From the NCBI GenBank assembly GCA_001510575.1, contig LNGK01000005.1, forward strand, positions 1,681,234 to 1,745,233: a DNA stretch of 64,000 nucleotides, in the 5' to 3' direction. The notes under the pieces are model-generated. The model ran no database searches, was not told the origin of the DNA, and worked only from the letters and a program-made list of their open reading frames with translations. Both the position numbers and the translations under genes were made by a program. How positions within the stretch are numbered: the stretch's first letter is position 1; each line of letters starts with the position of its first letter. Source of the stretch: Knoxdaviesia capensis. Its lineage: Eukaryota; Ascomycota; Sordariomycetes; Microascales; Gondwanamycetaceae. This document shows, piece by piece, positions 11,020-23,890 of this stretch.

Positions 11020-12280
11020 GATTTGGGGCCTTATCTGTGCCCACTTAATGATACCACAAGCGGTTAAGCCAGTGAGTGGCCTGTGTGTACGGGGGGGGGC
11101 CACCAAGCGACAAGATAGAGAAGAAGAAGAAAAGAATGTTCCGACGGAGCGACGTCCTTTGATTAAGAAAATCCTCTGGCACAGACACACGGCCTCTATC
11201 AGTTTCCGGGTCTGTGTTATAGGACATGGGGACAATGGCTGCCACCGCCTGCATTTGCACGGCGATCAGAGCTGGAAAAAAGAGGCCCGTTGGGCAGACT
11301 GGCCTTCAGACAGCTTTTGTCCAGCTGCTGGATGCCTCTTGAGAGGGTATATTGCTGTATCTCTGGCTCTCGGAACTTGGATGAGGCGGGTTTTTCTTGG
11401 TCTTTATCAAGTCCCTCTCTGCGCCATAGGGTCCCCCAAAAAAGAAATTGAAAAGCAGCCACCAAAAGCCGTGGCAGAGTTTTCTCTTGTCTGTCGTCCA
11501 GGCTGACTGGATGCATTACACATGGGATAAGAATGCATTACACATTGGCTTGACTTCTGTTTGCTTTCCGTGCACGCCAAAAAGAGTTTGCGGATCCGCC
11601 GACGATGAGGTTCCCGCTTTTAAACTCCACTTACCGTCTCTTCCTCTCTTGCGCAGAATCGTGCTGACTTACTCCGACTTGTAATCGCGGACCCAGCACA
11701 GGATGCGCAGAGTGCAGTATCTGAGATGAACCCAACTCTAAGCGTGCGGGTAACGCTGTGATTGGACCGTTGACGGAGATATTTGCTGTGTAGCGTGGTT
11801 GTGCTCTCAAGAGAGATAGAGATACCGCGAGATACGTGACAAAGTGTGTCGGTTATCAGGCTGGCGCCAGACCGAGTGACAAGCCACCACACGACAAGAC
11901 CGTTCCGCCGGTCTGAGGGGAGGGGCCCTTGTCCTCTCGCTAGAATCACGACAGACCACACACGTGGGATTGGGGGGGGAGAACGGCGTGGGGCCGTCCA
12001 GGAACCTCTCGCTCTTACAGTAGAGCTAAAGGCCGAGAAGGGCCGAGAGAAAGGCAGACAAGCAAAAAAAATAAAAAAAAATAAAAGGAGAAACTAAAAA
12101 AATCAAGAATTAAAAAAATTAAAAAGAAACCGTTGTCCTGCCTCCTGTTCCGTCCATCCAAGGCCCGATAGTGAGGAATCTGTATACACTACTGTACACT
12201 AAAGGTATACTCGGACTCTCTGTCCAAAGCGGTATAGTACACCGCAGCACTACCACTTACTTATGGACTGCAAGAACGGC

Positions 12281-12298
12281 GAGAGAGAGAGAGAGAGA
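12281..12298. repeat. (GA)n microsatellite
   Basis: A GA run of 18 nt; a shorter GA run follows near 12340. Confidence 0.85.
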
Positions 12299-13967
12299 CG
12301 GACATTGCAGAGGGCCTGGGGGTACCGGGGAGGGGGACCGAGAGAGAGAGGAAACGGCTGTACAGTACTTTCTCCCGAAGCTGGCCCACTTCCCCCCCGC
12401 TCGACGTTGTCGTCACAGTCGGTTAGGAGATATCTGGTCGCTTCGTTGTCTTCGTTTCTGACACTGTCATCGGAGATAGACCGCGCTCTCTCTCAACATC
12501 CCAGTCTGGCTGTCTTGGTTGGCTGTCTTGGTTTTCCCCACCCCCCGTGCAGAAGCAGACGATAAAAAAATCGACTTCCGACGGCAGATAGGGAACACCG
12601 GAACCACCACACACAGACCTGGCTGCTGCGTGTGGGTGGCTGCACCGCGTGGACTGTTCAGCGGTAAGTGCGAGGCCGGTGGGGGTGGTGGTCGCCGAGA
12701 AACAACGATAGGATTGATGCAGCAGTAGAGGGAGGTAGTCAAAGTGAAAGGGGAAAAAATGAAAGAGAAACCCCCTCCCCCAAGGACCCCATCCCAGGTG
12801 TAACCACAACGAGGGGCGACAAGGGTTTTCGTCTGTTGAGCTGTGTGCGAGATGTGACAGAACGACAGTTAGGAAAACCAAGAAACCCGGCTGGAGCAAA
12901 AAAGAAAAGGCCAGAGCCGGCGGCCATGGGCGGGGGGGGAAATCAAGGAAACGAAATTCAAGACACAACCCAGAAAGTTCAACGTCTCATTCTTGTTTTC
13001 TCGTCCATTCATCCACCACCACCCCCGGATCACGCCTCCTCCTCCGTCGACAGACCTTGCTGGGCCTGGGACCTGAGGCCCCAAATTGGCCGGTGCCAAG
13101 TCACTGTTACTCTGGACGGGATATTTCTAAGCCGGTCTGTGTGTGTGTGTCTCATTATCGCCGTTGCCCGGGGCGGAAGAGGGGAAGTCGAACAGGCAAG
13201 ACGACGCAGAGAGAAACGCCGCGGACGTGCTGTGAGGGCCCCGGAGATAGGGTGGCGAAGAGTAGAGAGAGAAAAGAAGGCGGAATAGCAGAAGGTGCCT
13301 CCTGACAAAGGTCTGACCAAGGGACTTCCATTCTGTGTGCATGCATGGTTGAACCGGCCGCCATGGCCGACGACCAGCGAAAAAGTCCGCCGCGCCGAGG
13401 GTTCCAGAATCGGGATGCCACCAGGCCAGAACCACCGGCTCTGTTGTATACGATACGATCCGATGGTCCACCCCCCCTTTTTGACACGAATCAGGAAGTC
13501 CCACTCACGGTGCAGTCGTGGACCTCTGTTCCGAACCTCCACGCGTATGGAAGTGCACGACGGGCCCAAACCAAAAGAAAGAAACAGAAGAAAGGAAAAA
13601 CAAACGAAGGACTCCAGCTAATACAAGCCTCTCTCGTCTTGACTCCCTTCTCAGCCTAGCGCCGGGCCCCCGGGGCCTCTCACGACTTCGTCGACTTCGT
13701 GCCGCAGAGTGTGTGCAGAGTGTGTGCAGCGAGCGTTACGGACTTCAGTCAGATTCGGTGCCTGAACCGCCCCTCCGGATCTCGGCAGCCCGGCGAGCAA
13801 ACGAAACTATGACAAATGCGTGATAGCATTGTTTGACCGACGGACCCGAACCTGGGCAGAAAGGGCGGTTTTTTTCTGGGGAGGGTTTTTTCGTTGGTGT
13901 TTTCTATTTTTTATTTTTTTGCGGCGCCCTGGAATGCGAACAGTGACTCAGCAAAACAAAAGCCCTA

Positions 13968-13992
13968 TCTCTCTCTCTCTCTCTCTCTCTCT
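13968..13992. repeat. (TC)n microsatellite
   Basis: A perfect TC run of 25 nt, in the opposite strand orientation to the GA runs on either side of it. Confidence 0.88.
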
Positions 13993-14369
13993 TGTCTCTT
14001 TTTCCAAGTTTAGAGGCGGTTGCTGTTCCTCGTTCGCGCAGAGACACCCACGGGGGCAAAACTAGGCGAAGCGACCACACAAGAGATCCAGACTGCGGGG
14101 AGGCTCATCCACAACCAATTCGACACATCGTCAGTTTTCGGTGGGGTTGACGTTCCGTATAAAAGCCGTCCAGACCGTTTCACCACGGACAGCAGTACCC
14201 ATAAGCGGCCTTTTAGGGCTCCCAGGCCGTTGAGGACGCCGTCTCTTGTGCCCCCTGAAGCTAGGCGGTTTAGTGCTCAATCGGCCGCTTATACAGAAGA
14301 AAGGGGAACAGGAGAGGAAGCCCGGGCACAGGCTAACTGCCACTAAAAGGCCCCCGCCGAGTCGGACAA

Positions 14370-14385
14370 CCCCTAACCCTAACCC
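14370..14385. repeat. Telomere-like CCCTAA tract (second site)
   Basis: CCCCTAACCCTAACCC is two and a half telomere-type units in the same orientation as the tract at 5404. It lies in the homopolymer-rich middle of the gene-poor region. Confidence 0.65.
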
Positions 14386-15562
14386 GACACGCGACCTGCA
14401 CAGCCAAGTCTGTGTTCCTCCTCATCGGGTCGTCAGTTTAAAGTGGAATTTGTCAGCCGAGTCGGCCCCTCTCCTCCAACTCAGAAATATCTAGCGTTAT
14501 AGAGTCAAATCTCGGGATTTCTTTCCGCTGGGGCCTTGGTTGGCATAGCCCATAAAGGGGGAAGGGGAACCTTTTTTAAAAACACCCGGGAGGGCCAGAT
14601 GGGAGGGAGAGTGTGCGGCGGCACATCAGGAATGTTGGGCGGCCGCCCCGGCGTTTCGGACACCAAAAACCAGGAGCCAAAAGAGATATCTAGGCCCCTC
14701 CCCGCACGCTGGCGGAAAAAACGGAGGACGGCCGCGGCTTTGCGCACTGGAATGCAATTTATCTGCCCGCGGGACCGTCGTTAAGTGGTTTTCCCTCTTT
14801 CCCCCCTCTCTATTTCCCGTGTGTATAGTACAAAGGGGGAGCCTCTTCCCTCGCCATCTCCCCGATTTTTAAACCCAGAAAAAAGGGGGCACAGAAACGT
14901 GTTTAGAGGGAAAAGCTCTAGGCCGGGAAAAAAAACCCCCCGGGCCAAAAAAAAGCCTCCCCGACTCGGTTGGGTTTAAAGTGGTTTTTGGCCGGGTTGA
15001 AAATGTAACCCGTGCCCGGCGGGTTTCGTGCGCAATGGCCGTGGGTTGAAAGGGCGTTCCGCGACCCAAGGAGATCCCTCTCACCCAACCCCTCCCTATA
15101 CTGACGGTGGATGAAACTTTGCCCGGACACGCTCGTTCTTTTTTTGCAAACCCCGAGAGGGAGGCCTTCGGCTGTTCTGTCCTACGTTCGTCTGTCGATG
15201 GTAGACAGACTCTCTCTTCTCCCAGAAGGAGTGTGTGTGTGCTTCGTTGTTCGGACTCGTACAGTTGGCTCAGGGGATAGGGCATGTCACGATAAGGAGG
15301 GGTCCGGAAACATGCCTGGTAGGTGATCGGCGCTGCACTGGTGGGATGGTATCAAAGACCATCCATCGTACGGCGGCAAAAAAGAAAACCAAACCAAAAA
15401 AAACCCGCACCGGCGACAGAAGAAGGCTGCCAGCAGTTCCCCGTTGGACACCACAGGAACCTCCACACGAAAAGCCCACCAAAGTAATTCACGGTGTCCA
15501 GTATGTGATGATCTTCGTCGGCTGCCCGCCTCCCCTTGTCAACGCAACCCCATTTCACAAAC

Positions 15563-15585
15563 TCACACACACACTCACACACACC
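15563..15585. repeat. (CA)n microsatellite with CTCA interruption
   Basis: About 23 nt of CA with one CT step. Confidence 0.82.
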
Positions 15586-15652
15586 CCCGGATCGACAACC
15601 AGGTTCTGGCGCCCAACCGGGCCTAGTGTCTGTTTGTGTCTGTCCAACCCAC

Positions 15653-15694
15653 GCGCACACACAAACACACAGACACACAGACACACGCACACAC
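15653..15694. repeat. (CA)n microsatellite, interrupted
   Basis: About 42 nt of CA broken by single A, G and CG steps. It may be a decayed longer tract. Confidence 0.83.
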
Positions 15695-15892
15695 TGGCCC
15701 AACTGTGGTCCGAACGGTGGACGGTGGACATTTTTAAATTTTCAACATGGGGGGAGGGGGGGGGGAACTTGCCTTGCCTTGCCCTTTTCACACACACGCA
15801 CGCACTTTGCCGTTTTGAACGTTAGAGGCACCGGTCGTTCTTGGGTTTTCGGAGAAGCCGGGCGGGTTGCCAGCCTTTAGTGTGAGTGCATG

Positions 15893-15909
15893 CGTGTGTG
15901 TGTGTGTGC
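15893..15909. repeat. (GT)n microsatellite
   Basis: A GT run of 17 nt, followed closely by a T-run. Confidence 0.83.
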
Positions 15910-16210
15910 GAGCCTTTTTTTTCTCGCCAGCCACCCCCCCTCATCCCGAACCACAGGAATGGCGTCCTTTTTTTTGGTCTGCTTTGGTTAGGGTGAGGTA
16001 CGATACCAAAAGGAGAGAGGACAACCCCCCCTTCCCCCCCGGCCAAAATGTGGTTCTGGGCCCGGGAGACGAACATAAGAAAAATAAACTTCGATGATCG
16101 GCAGCATATCATGAGAGCTTTTTGAAAGATAAAAAAAGGGCGTTCCAGAACGAACGAAAAAAGGAACGAAGGAACGAAGGAAGACCAGAGAACACGAACA
16201 GAGCACACGC

Positions 16211-16284
16211 AAAAAAGAAAAGAAAAAAAAAAGAAAAAAAAGAAAGAAAAAAGAAAAAAAGAAGGAAGAGAAAGAAAAAGAAAA
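16211..16284. repeat. Polypurine A/G tract
   Basis: 74 nt contain only A and G. It follows a short imperfect GGAACGAA tandem at about 16151-16185. Long pure polypurine tracts can form triplex structures and block polymerases. Confidence 0.85.
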
Positions 16285-17447
16285 CACCGCAGCCTCGAGG
16301 GTGCGGCCTCCGTCGTTCCTTTTTTTTTGGTGCTGTATGTGTTTCTTTTTGCTGCTGTTCTCTGCTTCTCTCCGGGCCCACAGGTGGCGTTCCTCAACCG
16401 AGGGGACCGACGCTTGCTTCTAGACGTGTTCTTTCCCGGGTCGCCTCCTCCCCAAAAAAAGGAACGCTGGTGAGCGCTGTGGCTTGGCGTGCGGCGTCGT
16501 CCTCGCGTGTTCTGGTTCAAACGCCACCGCATCATCTCCCACAAACAAACGAGAGAAGCGGTTCATCCGGTCGGTGGTAGATGCCACTTGCTGGAGGACT
16601 TCCTTTTGCAGAGTGTGTGATTGTGATTGTGACGGATTCCAAATGTGTTCCATCTTCGTGGTCCTCGTCCAACAGCCCAAGCCGCCCCCCTGAGGGTTCT
16701 GTTTTCCTTTTTCCCCCCGAATTGTTCTTTTTTGCTTCTTCTCGCGTTTCTAGGTTCGAGAAAAGAGAAGCCCACCGTCACAAAAAGAAAGGGAAAATCC
16801 CACTCTCGCTCGGCTCACCTGAGCTTGGCCGAATACAGAATAACACATAAGGACGGTACACTTCTGGTCCCATACACACACGCCCCCCAAAATGCCTTCT
16901 AGACTACTTAGGGCTTGTCTGCCCGGCCCTAGTCGAGTCGCTGCTGGCTTCGGCTTTCTTCCTTCTCTTTGGCGCTCAAGGGGACCCGGGATTTTGGATA
17001 GACGTAGTGGTTAGTGTGTTCTCGTGGGTGTTCTATCCGGTCCTCTTTTTGGGTTGGTCTGAGTCTCGGCCTCTCGTGGTCGCCGCCTGTCCGCCGGGTT
17101 TGGCGGCCTCGTGGACGTGCCTGCTATCAGCATGGATTGCGGACGTTATTTTGTGCCTAGGCGTATTTCCAACTCTCCTGGTACAAAAAAACCGGACTAG
17201 AGGCATCCCAGATATTCTCGCCACGGACAATCCAAGAGAATCAGGCTTCGCTGGTTCTTGAACGTGACGGCCATTATCTCGGCGGACCCTCTTTTTCTTT
17301 TTCGTCAAAGAGGGCACTTCTTGGGGTCCCGTCCCGGTGGGTTGTTGTTAGCGGTGACCAAAGGTTATTTTGCACTGGCCTTTCAGTGATAAATGCTACC
17401 GTGGGTGTTCCCCGGTAAGCAGTCCCGGATTAGAGTGATCCGCCCGC

Positions 17448-17467
17448 TGTGTGTGTGTGTGTGTGTG
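17448..17467. repeat. (TG)n microsatellite
   Basis: A perfect TG run of 20 nt. Confidence 0.87.
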
Positions 17468-18621
17468 AGGTGCTTATGCTTATTGTGTGTTCCCGAAACC
17501 CTCTTGCTTCCTCCGGTAACTCCAGCTGACAAGCGGTTGACAAATGCTTGCGTGTGCTGTGCTGCAAACACTCTCTCCATCTGTCTAGCTTTATCCCAGT
17601 CTCAGTGTCTCTCTTGCAGAGCGAAGAAAACGTCGCCGTGGAATACGTCCGAGTGTACCTCCGACCTTTACCCACGCCGAGAATCAGAACACGACCCTGG
17701 GTTGACCTTTCTCCCCCCGGCTCAGACTTGCGCCGGGACTCGCTTTCGTGACATCATGGAATGCTGCTCCTCTCGTCTCAAAGTAACCAACCTAGGCACA
17801 GTATTACGACTATGATTACTATTTATTGGATTAACCTTTTCTTCGGGGGCTGGAAAATCTTCGTCAGACTGGCAACTGCCATGCCGATCACTTGGTCCCA
17901 GATACTCGGGGCAGCGGGAGCTTTTGGCGTCGGCAACGACCACCACATTCCACCTGCAAGCCCAGAAGCCACTGCAGTGCCCAGCCTCCGTGATAGGGGG
18001 CGCCGCCGGGCCACATGGGACGGATCCATTGCTACTGGTTTTCCTTTTTCTGGTTGTTTCTGGTCTGAGACTGTGTGTCGTTTGAATCTCGATTGTCCGT
18101 TGGATGTCTCCCCCCTCCTGTGGCTTTTTTCTCTAAATCTTTTTTTAATCATCTTTTTTTTTCTGGCTGTTTGTCTGTGGTCTCTCGGGTGCTTCGGCCA
18201 TGGTTCTAGCGAGTGATGTGTGTTCCATGAGGTGATGCGTGGCTTTGTCTTTTTCCAGGCCAGGGACGCTGTTTCACTCGGTTGTGCTTCTCTATCTCGT
18301 TGGTTTGCAATTTGGGGGCTGCAGCTGTGGTTCCGAGAACGCGCACTGGTGGGTGGGCCGCGATACAGCAGTAGCCAACATGTTGGAGCAAAGGACGACA
18401 AAAACCCCCCACATGGCTGGGCCGTGCTTGTTCGGGTATTCAGGCTATCTAAGTGTATCCCAGATTCTGGGCTCGACGGGGCGCTGCTCCTGATTTCTCG
18501 TCTCTTTCGCGCCAGCCAACTGGAACCAAAGACGGGTACGTCGGCCTCAATCTCGAAATGTCGCCATCCTTACAGTTTTGTCCCCGACCGGGGGGGGGAA
18601 CCAGGACGAATTCGTGAAGAA

Positions 18622-18648
18622 TACAGTACAGTACTGTACTGTACAGTA
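18622..18648. repeat. TACAG/TACTG palindromic pentanucleotide tract
   Basis: The unit order is TACAG, TACAG, TACTG, TACTG, TACAG. The first 22 bp (18622-18643) are a perfect palindrome that can form a hairpin or cruciform. Related tracts occur at 18791, 22071, 22474, 23891 and 49919. Confidence 0.85.
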
Positions 18649-18790
18649 GATAAGGGAGAGGCCAGTGCGTTGGCCTGGGTTGACACGGCCAGCATATTCA
18701 CGTCCTCCTTTACAGATTGAAACCCAGCCGATCTCCAGAATTGAAGGGCGGTCCTCTCAGGTGGGTGAGAGAAAATGAGAAGCACACAAG

Positions 18791-18802
18791 TACTGTACAG
18801 TA
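18791..18802. repeat. TACTGTACAGTA palindrome
   Basis: A perfect 12-bp palindrome built from the same 5-bp unit in both orientations, 140 bp right of the tract at 18622. Confidence 0.75.
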
Positions 18803-20209
18803 TAGTGGTAGTGATATACGGTAGGAGAGACAGACCCCTACGGCCCTCGATCTGCGTCCCACTGCTGCCACTGCAACCGTGACTCGGCTCCCAGCCAACG
18901 CAAAATTCAACCCCCATCTCGCAATTAAAAAAGAGAAAATTCCCACATACCAGTACCGTTCACCACACACGCACACCCCTGGACGACGAGAACCAAAAGA
19001 AGAAGCCAAAGAAACCTGGATGCCACGTTTTTCTTTTCTTCTTCTTCTGTCTCTTCCTCTTCGGCGTCGTGGGTCCCCCGGGGGGGCGGGGGGACCCTAC
19101 TCCACCGTAAGTGCTCTTGACTTCTCTCTTCTATTTTTTTCTTCTTTTCTTTTCGGGAATGTGGCACTTCCAAACCCTGTTGGAATGGGTCCCAGAAAAA
19201 AGCTCCTCCCCCCAAAGAGGCACAACTCTCAGCCTTCGACATGTGTGGTGTTGCTTCGATCTGGGTGAATCCCACCCACTGAAAGAGCGTCCCAAAACCC
19301 ACTCTTTCTCCCACTCTAGGCACCGGCTGAGGGTCTGGCGTGATGTCCCCGAGTCACCCAGAACATGAGGAAGTGCGCGTGAAAAAGAATACGCGGAGAC
19401 GGAACTACCAACTAGCCATGGAACACCGGGAAGGCTTCTCGCGCTGCAATGCTGGCCTGATGAGGGATATTTATTTCTTTGATCGATCGGATAGGAAAAG
19501 GAAAAAAAAAACGGGAGAGAAAATGACTTTATTCTTGTCGTGTTCGCTAAATGGAACTGACGACAACGGCAAAGGCGAAAAGTGCCAGCCTGTGGCTTTC
19601 CGAGACCGGGGCTTGGGTTCGGTCTGGCCTGACGTCTTGACCTACGAGTATTTCCTGGACACCCAGAGAATCACACCGGGAATCAAGCACCTGAAGTGTG
19701 TGTGTTATTTCATTCTTTCGCCCTTCCCCCAGCCACCTCAGTTAAGCCGAACCCCCGATCATCCCACCCCCGACCGACCAGTGAGGGTGAGCTCTTTTTT
19801 CTTCTTCGTGTTGTCCCTCTCGTATTGCGGCGTGGGAGGCCTTCGTTTGTCCCATTGGACCCGAGAAGCCTTTCAGCTGTGGTGCTTCGCTTACGGGTGG
19901 GTGTGGTGGGTGACAAGTTTTCTCTCCCGGCTTTCTTTGGAGAGCGAGCTTGACACCAGCCCTGAGCTGTCTCAACCGGCACGGACAGTAGAGGGACAGA
20001 ACCGCCAAAAACAGCCAATCCGAGAAGGGATTCAATCACACCCTAGGGGACAGACACATCCATTTAAATCCCTAGCTCCCTCCCCAAGAGCCTCTTTTTT
20101 TCGAGTTCACCGTGTCGGTCTCTGGTAATATGAGCTTGACGCAAGGGAGAACCGAAAAAAGGAGCGAAATGCATCATCGATCCTCTTTTTTTTCTTTCTT
20201 CTTTTCACT

Positions 20210-20213
<4 letters not shown>

Positions 20214-20247
<34 letters not shown>
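20214..20247. repeat. (GA)n microsatellite
   Basis: A nearly perfect GA run of 34 nt next to a T-rich run, giving a sharp strand switch from pyrimidine to purine. Confidence 0.88.
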
Positions 20248-20249
<2 letters not shown>

Positions 20250-21064
20250 GGCTGGCCGCCCTTGGTGCTACGCACGCAGAGACATCACCATGACAAGCGA
20301 GTGACACACCGTTACCGTGCTAGAAACACCTTGCTCCTGGAGACAAGTCGAAGGATACAGGGCTTCGTCGTCCTGACCAAGCTGGATACGAAGGGGGAGG
20401 ATGGGGAAAGCGGAAAAAGATAGATACAGCATCTATACGACGTTCAGCAGCCAGCGGGCAACCTGCAGCGTAGCATTTGAGCTGTGCATGCAAGCTGGCG
20501 ACAAGAACCAAAAAAAAAAGGAGAAGATTAAGGAAAGCACCTGTTTTGGTGCCCTCTTCAGCAAGATTAGGAAATCGCCGTATTTCCACATTCGTCGCAG
20601 CTCGTCCCGATTCGTCTTGACTCGCCCGAGAGTCCGGGACAGGACAGTACACTTCAGTACCGTACCGGCCGCCAGAGGATTATAGTCAGTGTTATACGCC
20701 TCGTTGCGCTGTTTTGTACCCCTCCCCCTCCCCCTCCCGCTGCCCCCCATACACTATAATGCAGCAACAGGATCAGCTGGCTCCCGCATGCCGGAGGAAC
20801 TAACACCCTTCATCTCGACCACCACGTGACCACTCATGCCTGGCGAGGTTGGTGAAGCGGAAGCGTCCTCCTTCTCTTTTGAACTTAGCTCCGGCTCCCA
20901 TTTTTTTGCGCGCACCGGGTGGGTTCTCTTCTTTTTTTCTTGTTCGGATCCCTCACACCACACGGGGGCGGGGGAGAAAAGTTGAGCAAGGATGTGCGAA
21001 CGAGGGTGACCCAAACAAGCCGCACAAGGACAGTGTTTTTGTTTTGTCTCCTTCGCAACGTGTG

Positions 21065-21077
21065 GAGAGAGAGAGAA

Positions 21078-21140
<63 letters not shown>
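21065..21140. repeat. Long (GA)n microsatellite
   Basis: About 76 nt of GA with two AA interruptions near 21076-21092. It is the longest dinucleotide tract in the window. Confidence 0.9.
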
Positions 21141-21142
<2 letters not shown>

Positions 21143-21542
21143 GCAAAGGGGCGGAAGGCGAACCAAAAAGAAAAAAAGAAAAGAAGAAAAAATCAAGAGG
21201 AGGGAAAACGAGACTGTTGGCCACACTCGCCTGGCTACACTGTCCCTACGGATCGTGACATTTTACTTATCTTCCAAACGGCGGAGTTTGTTCTGTATTC
21301 TGGAGAGTGGGTGTGATATACGTAGCACTGCAGCAGCACATGTGTCCGCTGGGACGGCGATCATCCGCTCCAGGTACGCCTGCCAGAGCTCTCTCTCTGT
21401 GATGGATACACTGGTCCTGTTTGTCCTACCCGCCGCGGCCGCCCAGAACCGCAATTCATACTGTCCTGACCGTCCTCCACATCTGCTCATTTCGGTTTAG
21501 CTGATCACCCGAAAAACGTCCTTTACCGATGCAGGGGGGAGG

Positions 21543-21598
21543 AGTGTCTCTCTCTCTGTGTGTCTCTTTTTTGGCCTGTCTCTCTCTCTCTCTCTCCC
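21543..21598. repeat. (TC)n / TG-TC compound microsatellite
   Basis: Two TC runs separated by a TGTGTG step and a T-run. A further TC-rich run follows at about 21648-21670. Confidence 0.85.
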
Positions 21599-22070
21599 CA
21601 CTGTAGCCAAAGCGGGCCCAGACTTCCTTTTTGCCTTGCCCTCCCTCGATGTCTCTCTATCTCTCTCTCGTACTCTCGGCTGTGTGTCTTGCTTCTGCGC
21701 TGGGCCACACAGCGAGAGAGACCTCGTCCCAGCGGCCAAACCCGGGCCTTGTGCCTGACTAGACCGGTTTCTTAGGACACTCCGGACGAACTGAACGCAG
21801 ACCAAAGAACCCAGCGCAAAGAAAAGAACAAGATGCCACATGGCCGCACATACCGAGAGAGAAGGCGAAAGAGAAAAAAGAAACTAAGAAAGGCGGTTCT
21901 GGTTCTGCTGGAAGTAGTGGACCCGCAGCCAAGAAGCCCACCAAGAACACGCGAGAAACCGACTTGGGTGGGAGGAGGAGACAGACAACGAGATGCGCCG
22001 CGCGCGCGCCGGGGCTTGACTTTTTGCTGGCTGGCCCCAGGTACCAAGTCGCGATGAAGAAGCATGGAAG

Positions 22071-22115
22071 TACTTACAGTACTGTACTGTACTGTACAGT
22101 ACTGTACTGCTACAG
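22071..22115. repeat. TACTG/TACAG palindromic tract
   Basis: 45 nt composed almost only of TACTG and TACAG units, with three TACTG copies in a row followed by mixed orientation. Several nested perfect palindromes are possible. Confidence 0.87.
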
Positions 22116-22473
22116 CACTCTTTGCTGCTGACAGACCCTTAGAAAACCCCCAGCCCAGGTAAGCCAGCCCAGAAAGGGAACAAGAGGACCCGGGGCCACA
22201 GACTGACTAATCTGGCCGATTTCTGATTATTTTGGGGTTGTGTGTTTTTATCCACACCCCCTCCCTCACTCTCTCTTCTCTCCTCTCCTCTGCTGCTCTT
22301 TACTCCGTCCCTCCCCCTCCTCTCGGTGCCAGCTCCCGCTTGCTGAGCCGGACCCCGGTTAGTGCGCTCTTTTCGCAAGACCGGCTTTACGGGCTGGAAG
22401 ATGACTTCATTTCATCATCTCCCTCGTCACCGTAGCACATGAAGGGGACCCTCCAGCGCCGGCCGTAGCACAC

Positions 22474-22504
22474 TACAGTACAGTACAGTCCTGTATACTG
22501 TACT
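22474..22504. repeat. TACAG tract with inverted right arm
   Basis: Three TACAG units are followed by a CTGTATACTGTA arm that pairs imperfectly with them. Confidence 0.82.
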
Positions 22505-22956
22505 AATTCACAGTGTGCTGCTTGCTGTTTCTGTCACCGGTGCTTGTTATATAGGGTCGGCTTGTGCTGCTATCACTGCTGCAGAAGGGCAAAAAGAAGA
22601 AGCCTGTTCTGGAGTGCTGTTGATTCCCAGGGTTCCAGGGGTGGTGCTCTGATGTCAAGGCAATGTGAAGGGACCTGGGAGCTCTTATAATCTGAGAGTC
22701 AGTCATGCCATCCCTGTATCAAATCAACGGTAAAAAACCCCTGGTCAGACCGTCCAACCGACGTGGATTAGATTGCGGTGACGGTGGTCTGCGCTTTTCG
22801 CAGTGGACTCGCAACATCCCTACCAGCCACGTTGTCTTGGGGTGGTGGTCAAGCTTGGTCTCTCTCTCTCTCTGTCTCTCAAAATCACAGGTGTCAATTA
22901 GCTGGTCTGGCTGCAGGAAACGAAGGCGACTGAAAGAAACACCACGGTGGAACAGG

Positions 22957-22964
22957 CACACACA

Positions 22965-22999
<35 letters not shown>
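22957..22999. repeat. (CA)n microsatellite
   Basis: 43 nt of CA with one TA interruption. Confidence 0.9.
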
Positions 23000-23270
23000 G
23001 GCTGCGGTCTTAGATGTGCAGCAGCAGCCGCCGCCATGCAGCCATGCAGCAGACTTGCACTGCAGCAAGCAACCGCTTGGATCAGCGGGTTTGTGTGGCC
23101 TGAAGGGGGACGGACCCGAGCGAGCGGAAAGGCGTTGACGAGAGGAGAGAAAGGAGAAAGAAAGGAATTATATCCCCCTAAGTTAATATAACACAGCACA
23201 CACCTGCAGCTATCAGGCCAGTCGGGATGGGTTTGATATGCGGTGCACACTCACTTTCTTCAGCCGTCAC

Positions 23271-23316
23271 AGCCGCCAGCCAGCCAGCCCAGCCCAGCCG
23301 AGCCCAGCCCAGCCCA
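23271..23316. repeat. CAGCC/CCAG tandem repeat
   Basis: 46 nt of overlapping CAGC and CAGCC units with one CGAGC variant. It is unlike the dinucleotide runs in unit size. Confidence 0.8.
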
Positions 23317-23890
23317 TATCATCTCATCATTTACTTTTCACCTTGCCTGTCGTGTTCTTCTCTCTGTTTTCACACGGCCCAATCCCCCCCTTCCACCCCC
23401 CTTCCCCCCCGTACCGAGTGCTTCCTCATCCCATCCTCGAGGCCCCCCTGGTCGGCGCCCCGCCTGGCTGGCCTTGTGATGATTGGAGCTCTGGTCTCTT
23501 TGGGCTGGGGTGTGACGGTGGGTGGGAAAGGCGGCCGGGCCACTGGCTGGTGAAGGTGGATTGCAGCAGTAAATGAGAAAGAGAAAGACGGAACAAAACA
23601 TTCAACCACGATATGAGGGGGACAGAACGACAAAGAGACGAGGTGAGTGACAGTCAGTCCTGTACGTGATAGCATCTGCTGCTGCACGTCTATGTATGTG
23701 TGTCTTTCTCTCGCCGGGATCGATTGGCCGCTTGGTTGATTCGTAAGTGGTGCGTGTCCCTTACGCCTTCCCTTCATGTTTCTCGACGTATATCTGGCTC
23801 CTGCTGTGTGCCGCATGTAGTAAACGCTGACTTAGGCGGAGCGCGGAGAACCCTCCTTCCCTCCAAACTCTTATATGGAGCCTTGCCGGT

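Noticed and set aside
14211..14292. Inverted repeat ATAAGCGGCC / GGCCGCTTAT as ends of a small transposon
   Set aside because: The match is only 10 bp, does not extend, and has no target-site duplication or internal similarity.
22957..22999. CRISPR-like or tandem-repeat array
   Set aside because: The repeats are plain dinucleotides without spacers, in a eukaryotic genome.
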